A stretch of DNA of 62,607 bases from contig CAIVJW010000256.1 of assembly GCA_903906315.1 (NCBI GenBank), positions 1 through 62,607 on the forward strand, given 5' to 3'. The notes beneath the pieces are model-generated. The model ran no database searches, was not told the DNA's origin, and saw nothing but the letters and a program-made list of their open reading frames with translations. Source of the stretch: an uncultured delta proteobacterium (GTDB lineage Bacteria; Myxococcota_A; Polyangia; Polyangiales; Polyangiaceae). The translations under genes were made by a program, and so were the position numbers. Positions within the stretch are counted from its first letter, which is position 1, and every line of letters begins with the position of its first letter. Positions 34,446 through 44,596 of the stretch are shown here, in pieces.

Positions 34446-35546
34446 ATGTCGACTGCCGCGCCCGAGGGGCTCAAGTATTCGCTCCAGCAGCTCCTCAAGG
34501 CGATGGTCGAGAAGGGCGCGAGCGACATGCACATCACGACCGGCTCGCCGCCGCTGCTGCGGATCGACGGCGCGGTCGTGCCGCTCAAGCTCGCCCCGCT
34601 GAACGCCCAGGAGGCCAAGCAGCTCTGCTACTCCGTGCTCAGCGAGGAGCAGAAGATCAAGTTCGAGAAGATAAGCGAATGCGACCTGTCCTTCAGCATG
34701 AAGGGCCTGTCGCGCTTTCGCGCCAACGTCTTCCTCCAGCGCGGCGCGGTCGCCGGCGTGTTCCGTCAGATCCCGTTCAAGATCCTGTCGTTCGAGGACC
34801 TCGGCCTCCCGCAGATCGTGACCGACATCACGAACAAGCCCCGCGGCCTCGTGCTGGTCACCGGCCCCACCGGCTCGGGCAAGAGCACGACGCTCGCCAG
34901 CATCATCGACAAGATCAACTCGGAGCAGCGGCTCCACATCATGACGATCGAGGATCCGATCGAGTACCTGCACCCGCACAAGCTCTGCGTGGTGAACCAG
35001 CGCGAGGTCGGGGCGGACACGGAGTCGTTCAAGTCGGCGCTCAAGTACGTCCTTCGACAGGACCCGGACGTCGTGCTCGTGGGCGAGATGCGCGACCTCG
35101 AGACCATCGAGGCCGCGCTCACCATCGCCGAGACGGGTCACCTCGTCTTCGCCACCCTGCACACGAACTCGGCGATCCAGACGATCAACCGCATCATCGA
35201 CGTCTTCCCGCCTCACCAGCAGCCGCAGGTCCGCGCGCAGCTCTCGTTCTCGCTGGTCGCCGTCATGACCCAGCTCCTCATTCCGCGCGAGAACGGCGGC
35301 CGGTGCCTCTCGATGGAGGTGCTCATCCCGAACGCCGCCATCAAGAACCTGATCCGCGAGGACAAGCTGCACCAGATCTACTCGCAGATGCAGATGGGGC
35401 AGGCGGGCAGCGGGATGCAGACGATGAACCAGGCCCTCCTCGAGCTCTACAAGCGGCGAATGATCTCCCTCGAGGAGGCCTACGCGAACTGCGGCGACGT
35501 CGACGAGCTACGCTCGATGGTCGAGGGCAAGCCAAGCAAGCGGTAG
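34446..35546 (+). CDS. pilT: Type IV pilus retraction ATPase PilT
   Basis: The motor for pilus retraction and twitching (S-) motility, 366 residues, cytoplasmic. The N-terminal PAS-like domain contains GASDMHITTGSPPLLRIDG. The RecA core has the Walker A GPTGSGKSTT, the Walker B RQDPDVVLVGEMRDLETIE and the His-box TGHLVFATLHTNSA. The C-terminal AIKNLIREDKLHQIYSQMQMG is the PilT signature (AIRNLIRE-like) needed for retraction. It is preceded by pilB. lexA follows 65 bases later on the same strand but has its own promoter. Confidence 0.97.
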   Translation: MSTAAPEGLKYSLQQLLKAMVEKGASDMHITTGSPPLLRIDGAVVPLKLAPLNAQEAKQLCYSVLSEEQKIKFEKISECDLSFSMKGLSRFRANVFLQRGAVAGVFRQIPFKILSFEDLGLPQIVTDITNKPRGLVLVTGPTGSGKSTTLASIIDKINSEQRLHIMTIEDPIEYLHPHKLCVVNQREVGADTESFKSALKYVLRQDPDVVLVGEMRDLETIEAALTIAETGHLVFATLHTNSAIQTINRIIDVFPPHQQPQVRAQLSFSLVAVMTQLLIPRENGGRCLSMEVLIPNAAIKNLIREDKLHQIYSQMQMGQAGSGMQTMNQALLELYKRRMISLEEAYANCGDVDELRSMVEGKPSKR

Positions 35547-35573
35547 GCGCCACTGAATACGCTTGCAGCGATT

Positions 35574-35602
35574 TTGACATCGGTGCGCCTGTTCAGTACG
35601 GT
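35574..35602 (+). promoter_or_regulatory. lexA promoter with internal LexA-box candidate
   Basis: A perfect -35 TTGACA (35574-35579) and a weak -10 TACGGT (35597-35602), 17 bases apart, lie just upstream of lexA. The spacer contains CGGTGCGCCTGTTCAGT (35581-35597). From memory, the reported Myxococcus xanthus LexA box is CTRHAMRYBYGTTCAGS; this site matches 14 of 17 positions, including the whole GTTCAG core. Its placement between -35 and -10 suits autorepression. Confidence 0.6.
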
Positions 35603-35611
35603 GCAGGCGCG

Positions 35612-36283
35612 ATGCAGGGGCTTACCGACCGTCAGCAGCAGGTTCTCCATTACATCCGCCAGTCCATCACGGAGCGCGGCTACCCGCCGACCCTCCGCGA
35701 GATCGGCGCCTACATGGGGATTCGGTCGACGAACGGCGTCAACGACCACCTGCGAGCGCTCGAGCGCAAGGGGTACCTGACGCGCGAGGACATGAAGTCC
35801 CGCGCCCTCCGCCCGCGCGACCTCGAGGTCGTCCCCCCGAGCCAGGCCGCCACGGGCGTCGACCCGGCCGCCCCGGCCAACGACGGCGAGCTCGTCGTCG
35901 AGATCCCCATCCTCGGCCGCATCGCCGCCGGCATGCCGCTGCTCGCCGAGGAGCACGTGGTCGACACGGTGAAGATCGAGCGCGGCCTCGTCCGCGGCGG
36001 TCGCGAGGTCTTCGGCCTCCGCGTCACGGGCGACTCGATGATCGAGGCCGGCATCCTCAGCGGCGACTACATCTTCGTCCGCAAGCAGGCGACGGCGCAG
36101 CGGGGCGAGATCGTCGTGGCGCTCATCGGTGACGAAGCAACGGTGAAGTACTTCTTCCCCGAGAAGGACTACATCCGCTTCCAGCCCGCGAACGCCGCGA
36201 TGGCGCCGATCCTGGTCCGGGCGAGCGACTTCCGGCCGACGATGCTGCTCGGGGTCGTGATCGGCGTCTATCGCAAGATGTGA
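35612..36283 (+). CDS. lexA: SOS-response repressor LexA
   Basis: LexA, the self-cleaving repressor of DNA-damage genes (223 residues). The N-terminal winged helix begins LTDRQQQVLHYIRQ with the recognition helix in TLREIGAYMGIRSTNGVNDHL. The protease domain has the cleavage site A106-G107 in AAGMPLL, the nucleophile S142 in GDSMIEAGI and the general base K179 in EATVKYFF, so it should be cleavable by RecA-stimulated autoproteolysis. The ATG at 35612 lies just after a promoter with a LexA-box candidate. The linker between domains is longer than in E. coli and Ala/Pro-rich. Confidence 0.97.
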   Translation: MQGLTDRQQQVLHYIRQSITERGYPPTLREIGAYMGIRSTNGVNDHLRALERKGYLTREDMKSRALRPRDLEVVPPSQAATGVDPAAPANDGELVVEIPILGRIAAGMPLLAEEHVVDTVKIERGLVRGGREVFGLRVTGDSMIEAGILSGDYIFVRKQATAQRGEIVVALIGDEATVKYFFPEKDYIRFQPANAAMAPILVRASDFRPTMLLGVVIGVYRKM

Positions 36284-36339
36284 GGCGGTGGCTCGGCGTG
36301 CGCTGCGCGACCAGCCGAGCGCGGAACGCCCCATCGAGA

Positions 36340-36367
36340 TTGACGCGCCATCATTGCGCTTGATAGC
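36340..36367 (+). promoter_or_regulatory. Possible sigma-70 promoter of the DUF4398-OmpA genes
   Basis: TTGACG (36340-36345) and GATAGC (36362-36367) are separated by 16 bases in the 166-base gap before the lipoprotein gene, in locally lower-GC sequence. An inverted repeat GCTCGGC/GCCGAGC (36291-36320) just upstream could terminate lexA transcription. Both readings are tentative. Confidence 0.35.
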
Positions 36368-36449
36368 GTCGCGAGCCACACGTGTTTAGGGCCCCGCGGC
36401 GACCTCGCGCGGGCGCCTGATATCCCGGAACGAGGCGCACGGGCGGCGA

Positions 36450-36760
36450 ATGGCGAAGCATAGCTTGGTACTGGTCGCGCTGGTCGCGCTCGCAGGTCTC
36501 GCCGGTTCGAGCGGCTGCGGCGGCACCATCTACGCCATCACGGCGACCTCGGCCGCGTCGAAGCTTCAGACCGCCGAATCGCTCGGCGCCGAGAAGTACG
36601 CTCCGTACGAGTACTGGTTCGCGAAGGAGCACCTCGCAAAGGCGATGGAAGAGGCGAGCAGCGCCGACTACGGCGATGCGATCGACTTCGCCGACGAGGC
36701 CGACGAGGCCGCAGACAAGGCCATCAAGCTCTCGCGGCAAGCGCACGAGGGCGCAGGGCG

Positions 36761-36764
<4 letters not shown>
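36450..36764 (+). CDS. DUF4398-type lipoprotein
   Basis: A 104-residue exported protein with a clear signal peptide and lipobox (SSGC, lipidated cysteine near residue 23). The mature part is two or three helices rich in Ala, Glu and Lys with aromatic residues (YAPYEYWFAKEHLAKAMEEA), as in DUF4398 proteins found in many deltaproteobacteria. Its stop overlaps the start of the downstream OmpA-like gene by 4 bases, so they are translationally coupled and probably act together at the cell wall. Confidence 0.8.
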
Positions 36765-37870
<1,106 letters not shown>

Positions 37871-37979
37871 ACGTGCTCCGCTGCCCCGTCGCAACGTCCG
37901 ACGCCTCGCGACGCGCCGCCCCCGCGGCGCTCGTGGCCGCGCTCCCCCTTCGCCTCGCCTGCTTGGAGGATTGATCGCC

Positions 37980-39815
37980 GTGTATCTTCGTCCGCTTCGT
38001 TTCCTTCCCGTCGCCGCCGCTTCCCTCACGCTCTTCTGTCTCGCTCCCGACGCAGCCGCGGCCGGTGACAAGGACAAGGACGTGATGAAGCTGCACGACG
38101 GTGCGATGGACGACTACCTCGCCGTCGACTTCGCCAAGGCGGAGAAGAAGCTCAAGGAGGGCCTCAAGAAGTGCGGTAAGGACGGCTGCTCTCCGGCCGT
38201 GCTCGGCAAGGTCCACGTCGCGATGGGCACCGTCCACGGCGGCAACCAGAAGCTCGACCTCGCGAAGGAAGCGTTCGTCGCCGCGCTGAAAGCCGATCCG
38301 GGCGCCACGCTGAACAAGGACCTCACGACGCCGGAGCTCGAGAAGGCCTTCAAAGAGGCGCAAAAGGAGGCCGGCACGAGCGGCAAGCCGGCCGCCGGCG
38401 GCGATGAGGGCGACGAGGGCGACGAGAAGCCGACGAAGCCGAAGAAGTCGGGTGGTGGCGGCGGCGGCGACCTCTCGCACACGCCCGCGACCGAGCAGAC
38501 GGTGAACACGCCGATCCCGGTCTACATCGAGATTCCGGAGGACGTCGGCGCGACCAAGGCGACGCTCCGGTACAAGCCGTTCGGCGCGAACAAGTGGAAG
38601 TCGCTCGAGATGCGCAAGGTCTCGAAGGGCTTTGGCGTCGAGGTCCCGTGCGAGGACGTCACCACCACGGGTGACATCAAGTACTACGTCATCGCGAAGG
38701 ACGACGCGGGCGAACAGGTCGCGACCGCGGGCTCGCTGAAGGAGCCGTACAAGGTCCCGGTCAAGAACGAGATCGAGGGTGAGGCTCCGAGCCTCCCCGG
38801 CAAGAAGCCGCCGGAGCAGTGCCGTCCGAAGGAGGACTGCCCGCCCGGTCTGCCCGGCTGCCCGGGTGCCGGCGGCAGCAAGACGGAGGGCGGCAGCGAG
38901 AAGCGCGGCGACAAGGGCTGGGGCGCCACCTGCGACGCGACCCCGGAGTGCAAGGAAGGCCTCGTCTGCGTCAACGGCGCCTGCGAGGAGGGCAAGGGCG
39001 GCGACGCCGGCGGCGACGCGAAGCCCGCGGGCGACGGCAAGCGAAACCTCATCTCACTCGGCGGCCAGCTCGACCTCCTCGTGATCGGCTCGAGCGACAG
39101 CGTCTGCTCGGCCGCAAATTCGAGCTCGTATGCGTGCTTCGACGCGACCACGGGCAACCAGTTCTATGGTTACCCGGTCGCCCGCGCGGGGACCAACGGC
39201 ATTCAAGGCGGCCTCAAGCCCGCCAGCGGGCGCATCCTCGCCGGCTTCGACCGTCAGATCTTCAAGAAGCTCGGCCTCACCGCAGGCCTGCGCGTCGGTA
39301 TCGCGTTTGGCGGGTCGCCGAGCTCCGACGCGCCCGCGCCCGGAAAGGCGAACTACGAGACGCCGCCGCAGGCGAAGGCGTTCATGCCGTTCCACCTGGA
39401 GATCCCCCGCCTCGCGTACGTGTTCGGCGGCGCGCCGCACGAGGCGAAGAAGCTCCGTCCGTACGTGTTCGCGAGCTTCGGGGCGGTCGGGCAGATCAAC
39501 GGCTCGGTGCAGGTTCAGGTCTGTAACGCCGCGGACGCGAATGGCAACCTCTACACGAACTCGACGTCGTCGAAGGGCTGCCCCGCCACGACCAGCGTGC
39601 CGATCAAGGGCGGCAAGGCCGCGGCGGCCAGCAAGGCCCAGACGCTCGATGCGTATCAGATCACCGGCCTCAACTTCGTCGCCGTCGGCGGTGGCATCGA
39701 GTACGGCATCACGAACAACTTCGGCATCGCCATCGAGCCGGTGAAGTTCATGATCATGTTCCCGACGACGGGCTTCGCCTGGACGCCGACGATCAGCCCC
39801 GTGTTCGCGTTCTAG
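37980..39815 (+). CDS. Exported protein with helical repeats and a predicted outer-membrane C-terminal region
   Basis: A 611-residue protein that I do not recognise beyond its layout. The GTG at 37980 is chosen because GGAGGA lies 9 bases upstream; an in-frame TTG at 37971 would touch that site. A signal peptide (LPVAAASLTLFCLAPDAAAA) is followed by TPR-like helices at about 30-125 (YLAVDFAKAEKKLKEGLKKC), then a Gly/Lys linker, a beta-sandwich-like segment, and a cysteine cluster around 310-340 (CDATPECKEGLVCVNGACEE). The last ~260 residues look like beta strands (RNLISLGGQLDLLVIG, YGITNNFGIAIEPVKF) and end in phenylalanine (SPVFAF), as outer-membrane barrels do. It follows the OmpA gene by 109 bases. 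Confidence 0.65.
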   Translation: MYLRPLRFLPVAAASLTLFCLAPDAAAAGDKDKDVMKLHDGAMDDYLAVDFAKAEKKLKEGLKKCGKDGCSPAVLGKVHVAMGTVHGGNQKLDLAKEAFVAALKADPGATLNKDLTTPELEKAFKEAQKEAGTSGKPAAGGDEGDEGDEKPTKPKKSGGGGGGDLSHTPATEQTVNTPIPVYIEIPEDVGATKATLRYKPFGANKWKSLEMRKVSKGFGVEVPCEDVTTTGDIKYYVIAKDDAGEQVATAGSLKEPYKVPVKNEIEGEAPSLPGKKPPEQCRPKEDCPPGLPGCPGAGGSKTEGGSEKRGDKGWGATCDATPECKEGLVCVNGACEEGKGGDAGGDAKPAGDGKRNLISLGGQLDLLVIGSSDSVCSAANSSSYACFDATTGNQFYGYPVARAGTNGIQGGLKPASGRILAGFDRQIFKKLGLTAGLRVGIAFGGSPSSDAPAPGKANYETPPQAKAFMPFHLEIPRLAYVFGGAPHEAKKLRPYVFASFGAVGQINGSVQVQVCNAADANGNLYTNSTSSKGCPATTSVPIKGGKAAAASKAQTLDAYQITGLNFVAVGGGIEYGITNNFGIAIEPVKFMIMFPTTGFAWTPTISPVFAF

Positions 39816-39965
39816 CTCGTAGGTGCTGCGGGTGCTCGGAGCTGCCCCACGCGCCGAGCGCTTCGCGAGCCTGACAGCCCGGGCCGCTCGAAGGTCGGCG
39901 CTCGCCGCTCTCCGATGCGGTCGTGGGTCGACCGCTCCCCTGCCCCACCCCCGTATCGACAGCGA

Positions 39966-41765
39966 ATGAGCGAGACCATCGTCTCGATGTTCCGGCGCCA
40001 GGTCCGCGCGAGCGGCGGGCGCGCGGCGCTCCGGTCGAAGCGCGCCGGGCGCTGGGTCGCGACCTCGTGGACCGAGTGGTCCGCGCGGAGCCGGGCGATC
40101 GCGCGAGGGCTGCTCGACGCTAGCATCGCGCCGGGGGACCGCGTCGTCATCGCGGCGAGCACCCGCGAGGAGTGGGCGATCGCCGACGTCGGCATCCTGC
40201 TCGCCGGCGCGGTCACCGTGCCGATGTATCCGACGCTCGGCGCGGAGGACGTGGCGCACATCCTCCGCGACAGCGGCGCCAAGGCCGTCTTCGTGGACGA
40301 CCGCGCTGCCGCTGACCGGCTCTTCTCGGGCGCCGCGTCGGACGCTCGCCCCCCGCTCGTCGTCGTGTTCGATCCGGCCCCCGACGGCGCGGAGGGTACC
40401 GCGACGACGCTCGCGGAGCTCGAGCGATGCGGCCGGGCCAGGCTCGCCGACCCGTCGAGCGACGCGGAGCTCGAGGCGCGCGGGGCGGCCGTCACCACCG
40501 ACGACCTCGCCACGATCCTCTACACCTCCGGCACGAGCGGGCGGCCGAAGGGCGTGACGCTCACCCATTCCGCGTTCGACCACGAGGTGCGCTCGCTCGG
40601 GCCGACGTTCGGCATCGGGCCGTCGGACGAACAGCTGCTCTTCTTGCCGCTGGCGCACGTCTTCGGGCGGGTGCTGCTCATCGCGCAGATCCGCATCGGC
40701 TTCACGTCGAGCTTCGCCGAGAGCCCGCTCCGCGCGCTCGACGACATGCTCGAGGTCAACCCGACGTTCTTCGCCTCGGTTCCGCGGCTCTTCGAGAAGA
40801 TCCACCAGGTCACGGTCGACCGCGCGAGCCGCGAGGGCCCAGTGAAGGAGCGCTTGTTCCGCTGGGCGACACACGTCGGCGCCGAGGTGTCGCGCGCGCG
40901 GCGCGCCGGTCGACGGGTGGACCTCACGCTGCTCGCGCAGCACCGCTACGCGGACAAGCTGGTGCTGTCGCGTATCCGGGGGCAGTTCGGCTCCCGGCTG
41001 CGCCTCGCGATCTCCGGCGCGGCGCCGCTCGCGCCCGAGCTCGCGGAGTGGTTCCACGCAGCGGGAGTGCTTCTACTCGAGGCGTACGGGCTCACGGAGA
41101 CGACGGCCGGCGCGACGGCGAACCGCATCGGGCGGTTTCGCTTCGGCTCGGTCGGCGCACCGCTCGACGGCGTCGAGGTCCGCATCGCGCCCGACGGGGA
41201 AATCCTGGTGCGCGGCGGAAACGTCACGCGCGGATACTGGAACGACCCCGCCTCGACGGCTGAGGCGATCGACGCGGACGGATGGCTTCACACCGGCGAT
41301 GTCGGCGTGCTCGGCGCCGACGGGCTGCTCGAGATCACCGACCGCAAGAAGGACATCCTCGTCACCGCAGGCGGTCGCAACATCGCGCCGCAACGAATCG
41401 AGCGCATGCTGCGCGAGTCTCCGTGGATCAGCCAGGCGCTCGTGGTCGGCGACAAGCGGCCGCATCTCGTCGCGTTGATCGGGCTCGACGTGGATGCCGT
41501 CCGGCGGTGGGCTCGCGAGCAGCGGCTGGGAGGCACGGAGGCCGACACCGACGTGGCCCACCAGGCCGACGTCCGCGGGCTCATCGAGGTCGAGATCGAT
41601 CACGTGAACCGACGCATGGCGACGTTCGAGGCGATCCGGCGGTTTTCGATCCTACCCGACGACCTGTCGGTCGAGCGCGGCGAGCTCACGCCGACGTTGA
41701 AGATGCGCCGCCGCGCGGTCGAGGAACGCTACCGGAGCGAAATCGAGCGGCTGTACCGAGCGTGA
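39966..41765 (+). CDS. Long-chain acyl-CoA synthetase (AMP-forming)
   Basis: A 599-residue member of the ANL superfamily, FadD15-like, that activates fatty acids with ATP and CoA at the membrane surface. The P-loop motif is YTSGTSGRPKGVTLTH, the second core motif EAYGLTETTAGATANR, and the hinge and late motifs are GWLHTGDVGVLG and DRKKDILVTAGGRNIAP. The catalytic lysine lies near the end in LTPTLKMRRR. The ATG at 39966 gives the usual family start (MSETIVSMFRRQ). It stands as a single gene with 150 bases upstream. Confidence 0.93.
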   Translation: MSETIVSMFRRQVRASGGRAALRSKRAGRWVATSWTEWSARSRAIARGLLDASIAPGDRVVIAASTREEWAIADVGILLAGAVTVPMYPTLGAEDVAHILRDSGAKAVFVDDRAAADRLFSGAASDARPPLVVVFDPAPDGAEGTATTLAELERCGRARLADPSSDAELEARGAAVTTDDLATILYTSGTSGRPKGVTLTHSAFDHEVRSLGPTFGIGPSDEQLLFLPLAHVFGRVLLIAQIRIGFTSSFAESPLRALDDMLEVNPTFFASVPRLFEKIHQVTVDRASREGPVKERLFRWATHVGAEVSRARRAGRRVDLTLLAQHRYADKLVLSRIRGQFGSRLRLAISGAAPLAPELAEWFHAAGVLLLEAYGLTETTAGATANRIGRFRFGSVGAPLDGVEVRIAPDGEILVRGGNVTRGYWNDPASTAEAIDADGWLHTGDVGVLGADGLLEITDRKKDILVTAGGRNIAPQRIERMLRESPWISQALVVGDKRPHLVALIGLDVDAVRRWAREQRLGGTEADTDVAHQADVRGLIEVEIDHVNRRMATFEAIRRFSILPDDLSVERGELTPTLKMRRRAVEERYRSEIERLYRA

Positions 41766-41830
41766 CGACGCGCGGGGGGGGGGACCGCGCGCGCTCGGTT
41801 CACCCTCACCGGGGCGCAGCCCGCCGCGAA

Positions 41831-42214
41831 TCAGTGGTCTGCAGCGTGGGCGCCGAGCAGGTGAAAGAGCGCCAAGAGCTTCCCGGGGTCGGCGTGGTCG
41901 AAGCAAATCCCCGCGCGGCGAGGATGCCCCGGCTCGATCGATCGCGCCCACGCCAGGCGGCCCGACAGCGCCAAAGGGTCCCAGAGCGTCGGCGCGCGCA
42001 GCGACAGCGTGACCAACGCCTCGGCGGCAAGGAGCGGCTCGGTCGCTCCGACCACGTCGATTTCGAGCCCCGCGCCACCGACGCCGAGGTCACGGACCCG
42101 AACCTCCCGCGCGCCGAGGCCGGGCGCGGTGATCGTGCCGAGGAGCTCGACGCGGAGTCGTGCGTGGGCTCGGAAGTGCGTCGGGCCAGCCGGGTAAGGC
42201 ACGATTGCACGCAT
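41831..42214 (-). CDS. Short PilZ-domain protein
   Basis: A 127-residue protein that is essentially one PilZ domain. The c-di-GMP-binding RxxxR motif is present as R15..R19 in FRAHARLRVEL. The second motif (normally [D/N]xSxxG) reads D42-L-G-V-G-G, with serine replaced by glycine, so c-di-GMP binding may be weaker. No membrane segment or signal is seen. The ATG at 42214 is preferred; the frame continues upstream through arginine-rich sequence. It is divergent from another PilZ gene, with 230 bases between starts. Confidence 0.75.
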   Translation of the reverse strand: MRAIVPYPAGPTHFRAHARLRVELLGTITAPGLGAREVRVRDLGVGGAGLEIDVVGATEPLLAAEALVTLSLRAPTLWDPLALSGRLAWARSIEPGHPRRAGICFDHADPGKLLALFHLLGAHAADH

Positions 42215-42444
42215 CGTAACCGCATGCGCGCGGACGCGCGAGTCTTCGGCCAACGCCGTGGGAGGGCGCCGTCCACGACGGCATTCGGCACCTCGCGCCC
42301 GGTTCGGAGAAGCTGTTGGGTTCCGATCTCGATCGAAGGTAAACTGCGCCCCACTGCCGGTGTTGGGGGCAGCGAAGCATCGCCCGGTCGCATTCATCGT
42401 CGCGCGTGCCCATCCGACGGGCTCGCGTCTGGAGTAGGACCCTG

Positions 42445-44028
42445 ATGGCTCAGGACACACGAAAAGACCCGCGAGCGAAGGTGCTCTCGATGACCGTCCG
42501 CTACAAGAGCGCGACGATCGACGAGTTCATCGAGCACCACTCGCATGACGTGAGCCGCGGCGGCATCTTCATCAAGACCCCGTCGCCGTTCCCCCCGGGA
42601 ACGCTGCTCAAGTTCGAGATCCGCATCCAGGACGAACAGTCCGTGCTCGCCGGCGTCGGGCGCGTCGTGTGGAAGCGCGAGGCGCCTCAAGCAGGCGACG
42701 AGCTGCCGTCGGGCATGGGCGTCAAGTTCATCAAGATCGACGACAAGTCGAAGGGCATCATCGGCAAGCTCGTCGACGCCCAGGACGGCAAGCCGTCGAG
42801 CTTCGAGGCCGGCCTCGAGACGCCGGATGCTCCCGCCCAGCCCGCTGCCGCGAAGGCGGAGTCGGCTCCCCCGAAGGTCGAGTCCCCGTCGCCGAGGCGC
42901 GGCGCCACGATGCTCGGGCTCGGTGGGATCGGCGGCTCCAGCGCCCCGCCACCGCTCGAAGCGAAGCCGGTGTCGCCTCCGATGCCAGCGCCCGCGAAGG
43001 CCGAAGAGGCCTCCTTCTTCCCGAAGACGAACCCGGAAGAGGAGATGCCGCCTCCGGAAGAGCGCACGATGATGAAGCAGGCCGCGGAGCTGCTGCAGCA
43101 GGCGCTCGCGGAGGCCGGAGGCTCGCTCGAAGAGCTCGGCGCGGGCCTGAGCGTGAAGGCGGAAACGAAGCCCGCCGAGAAAGCTGCCGAACCGGAACTC
43201 GAGAAGAAGCCCGTCGCGCTCGACCTCCCGATAGCGGCCGAGAGCAAGGCCCCCGAGGCGGAGACGAAGCACGTCGCGCTGGACATCCCGGTCGAGGCCG
43301 AAAAGGCCGCAGACAAGGCGCCCGAGAAGCAGGCCGAGCCCGAGCGAGCGGCCGCCGGCGCCGCGCTCAAGGCGGCCCCGAAGGCAGAGCCGGACAAGAA
43401 ACCCGAGCCGGGAAAGAAACCGGCTGCCGCAGCGCCCGTCGCGGCCAAGGCGGTCCCGGCTGCCACCCCGACCGCCCCCGAAGAGGGCAGCGGATCGAGC
43501 AAGCTCCTCATGGGCCTGCTCGCAGCCGCCGTCATCGGCGGCGGTGTGCTCCTCCTCATGACGCAGAAGGGCGCTGATTCCGGCGGAATCGACACGGGCC
43601 CGAAGCCGACCGCAGTCACGGCGAAGGCGCCGACGACGACCACGATGCCCACCACCACGGCGGCGCCGAGCGCGGCTCCCACCGCCGCGGTCAGCGCGTC
43701 GGCGGCGACCTCGGCCAGCGCCGCCGGTGCGGCCTCCGGCACGCCGTCCGCCCTAGCCTCGGCCTCGGCGGCGCCATCGGCCAAGCCGAGCGCCTCGGCG
43801 ACGGCGGCCGCCGCGGCAAAGCCTCCGGAGCCGGCGCCGAAGCCGACCGCAGCCGCCACCGCGGCCATCATCGCTCCGCCGCCGACCCCGAAGCCGACGG
43901 CCGCGCAGCCGCAGCCCGCGCCTGCCCCGAAGCCCGCGGCGACCGCCGTCGCAGCGCCGGCACCGCCCAAGCCCGCCCCGGCACCTCCGCCGGCGCCCAA
44001 GAAGGGCGGCGGCGACCCTTACGACTGA
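42445..44028 (+). CDS. PilZ-domain protein with a single membrane helix
   Basis: A 527-residue protein with an N-terminal PilZ domain of the myxobacterial TIGR02266 type (residues 1-115). Both c-di-GMP motifs are intact: R6 and R10 in RKDPR, and D35-V-S37-R-G-G40. The middle (about 120-350) is a long, low-complexity stretch rich in Ala, Pro, Lys and Glu. A transmembrane helix (LLMGLLAAAVIGGGVLLLM) lies at about 353-371, followed by a Thr/Ala/Pro-rich exterior tail of about 155 residues. GGAG lies 10 bases before the ATG at 42445. A strong hairpin follows. It may pass a c-di-GMP signal to the envelope, but that is inference. Confidence 0.88.
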   Translation: MAQDTRKDPRAKVLSMTVRYKSATIDEFIEHHSHDVSRGGIFIKTPSPFPPGTLLKFEIRIQDEQSVLAGVGRVVWKREAPQAGDELPSGMGVKFIKIDDKSKGIIGKLVDAQDGKPSSFEAGLETPDAPAQPAAAKAESAPPKVESPSPRRGATMLGLGGIGGSSAPPPLEAKPVSPPMPAPAKAEEASFFPKTNPEEEMPPPEERTMMKQAAELLQQALAEAGGSLEELGAGLSVKAETKPAEKAAEPELEKKPVALDLPIAAESKAPEAETKHVALDIPVEAEKAADKAPEKQAEPERAAAGAALKAAPKAEPDKKPEPGKKPAAAAPVAAKAVPAATPTAPEEGSGSSKLLMGLLAAAVIGGGVLLLMTQKGADSGGIDTGPKPTAVTAKAPTTTTMPTTTAAPSAAPTAAVSASAATSASAAGAASGTPSALASASAAPSAKPSASATAAAAAKPPEPAPKPTAAATAAIIAPPPTPKPTAAQPQPAPAPKPAATAVAAPAPPKPAPAPPPAPKKGGGDPYD

Positions 44029-44064
44029 ACAGCACGCGCGACCGCGCGCGAGCCGCGTCATCCA

Positions 44065-44095
44065 CCTCGGGGGGGCCCTCACGGCTCCCCCGAGG
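44065..44095 (+). terminator. Strong hairpin after the PilZ membrane gene
   Basis: CCTCGGGGGGGCC pairs with GGCTCCCCCGAGG (13 bp including one G-U pair) around a 5-base loop, 36 bases after the stop. The sequence that follows (cgttcc) has only a short T run. It very probably ends the upstream transcript. The remaining sequence up to the tRNA shows nothing further. Confidence 0.65.
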
Positions 44096-44304
44096 CGTTC
44101 CATCGCATCGCGGCGAGAGACGCTGCTCCGTCGGACACGCAGCCGGAGGCGGCCGCCCCCCTCGAGCAGTACGCGAGGAGCGCCCGCTCGGCGACGCTTC
44201 TGAGCCCTATGGGACAGGCGCCGGAGCGCTACTCGTGCGACCGGCCGGCCTCGATCCGACGCGCCCTCGGCGAGCAACCGCCGGACGTCGGAGAGTCAGT
44301 GTTC

Positions 44305-44379
44305 TGGTGGGCGCAGCAGGATTCGAACCTGCGACTTCGTCCGTGTGAAGGACGCACTCTACCGCTGAGTTATGCGCCC
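44305..44379 (-). tRNA. tRNA-Val (anticodon CAC)
   Basis: On the minus strand the sequence folds as a tRNA. The acceptor is GGGCGCA/TGCGCCC, and the D-loop contains AGCGGTAGAGT. The anticodon stem CGTCC/GGACG has loop TTCACAC, giving anticodon CAC, which reads GUG valine codons. The T-loop is GGTTCGAATCC. The discriminator base is A and CCA is encoded (44307-44305), so the mature 3' end needs no addition. Confidence 0.95.
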
Positions 44380-44435
44380 GGGACACCGGCGAGGCCGGGG
44401 GCCCGTCCTGACCGCTGAACGGCCGAGGGAGGCTT

Positions 44436-44464
44436 TCAGTACCTCAGGTCGTCCGTTCCGACAA
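44436..44464 (-). promoter_or_regulatory. Possible promoter of tRNA-Val(CAC)
   Basis: On the minus strand TTGTCG (44464-44459) and TACTGA (44441-44436) are 17 bases apart, about 57 bases upstream of the tRNA. The hexamers match the consensus only partly, so this is a weak call. Confidence 0.3.
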
Positions 44465-44596
44465 GAGGTTGATGCACGAAGTTCATCCGGCGCCGCCGTC
44501 GCGCTCCAGAGTTGTCCAAAGGTGCGAGGCGAGCGGGAGCGCGCCGGGGGTCGTCGACCGGGTAACGCCTCGACATTGCCCGCAGATTGACGGTCG

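Noticed and set aside
35160-36450. Possible read-through from pilT into lexA as one transcript
   Set aside because: A consensus -35 and a LexA-box candidate lie between the genes, so an independent lexA promoter is more likely.
43600-44020. Repetitive Ala/Thr/Pro coding sequence resembling a tandem repeat or CRISPR-like array
   Set aside because: No regular repeat unit or spacers; it is the low-complexity tail of the PilZ membrane protein.
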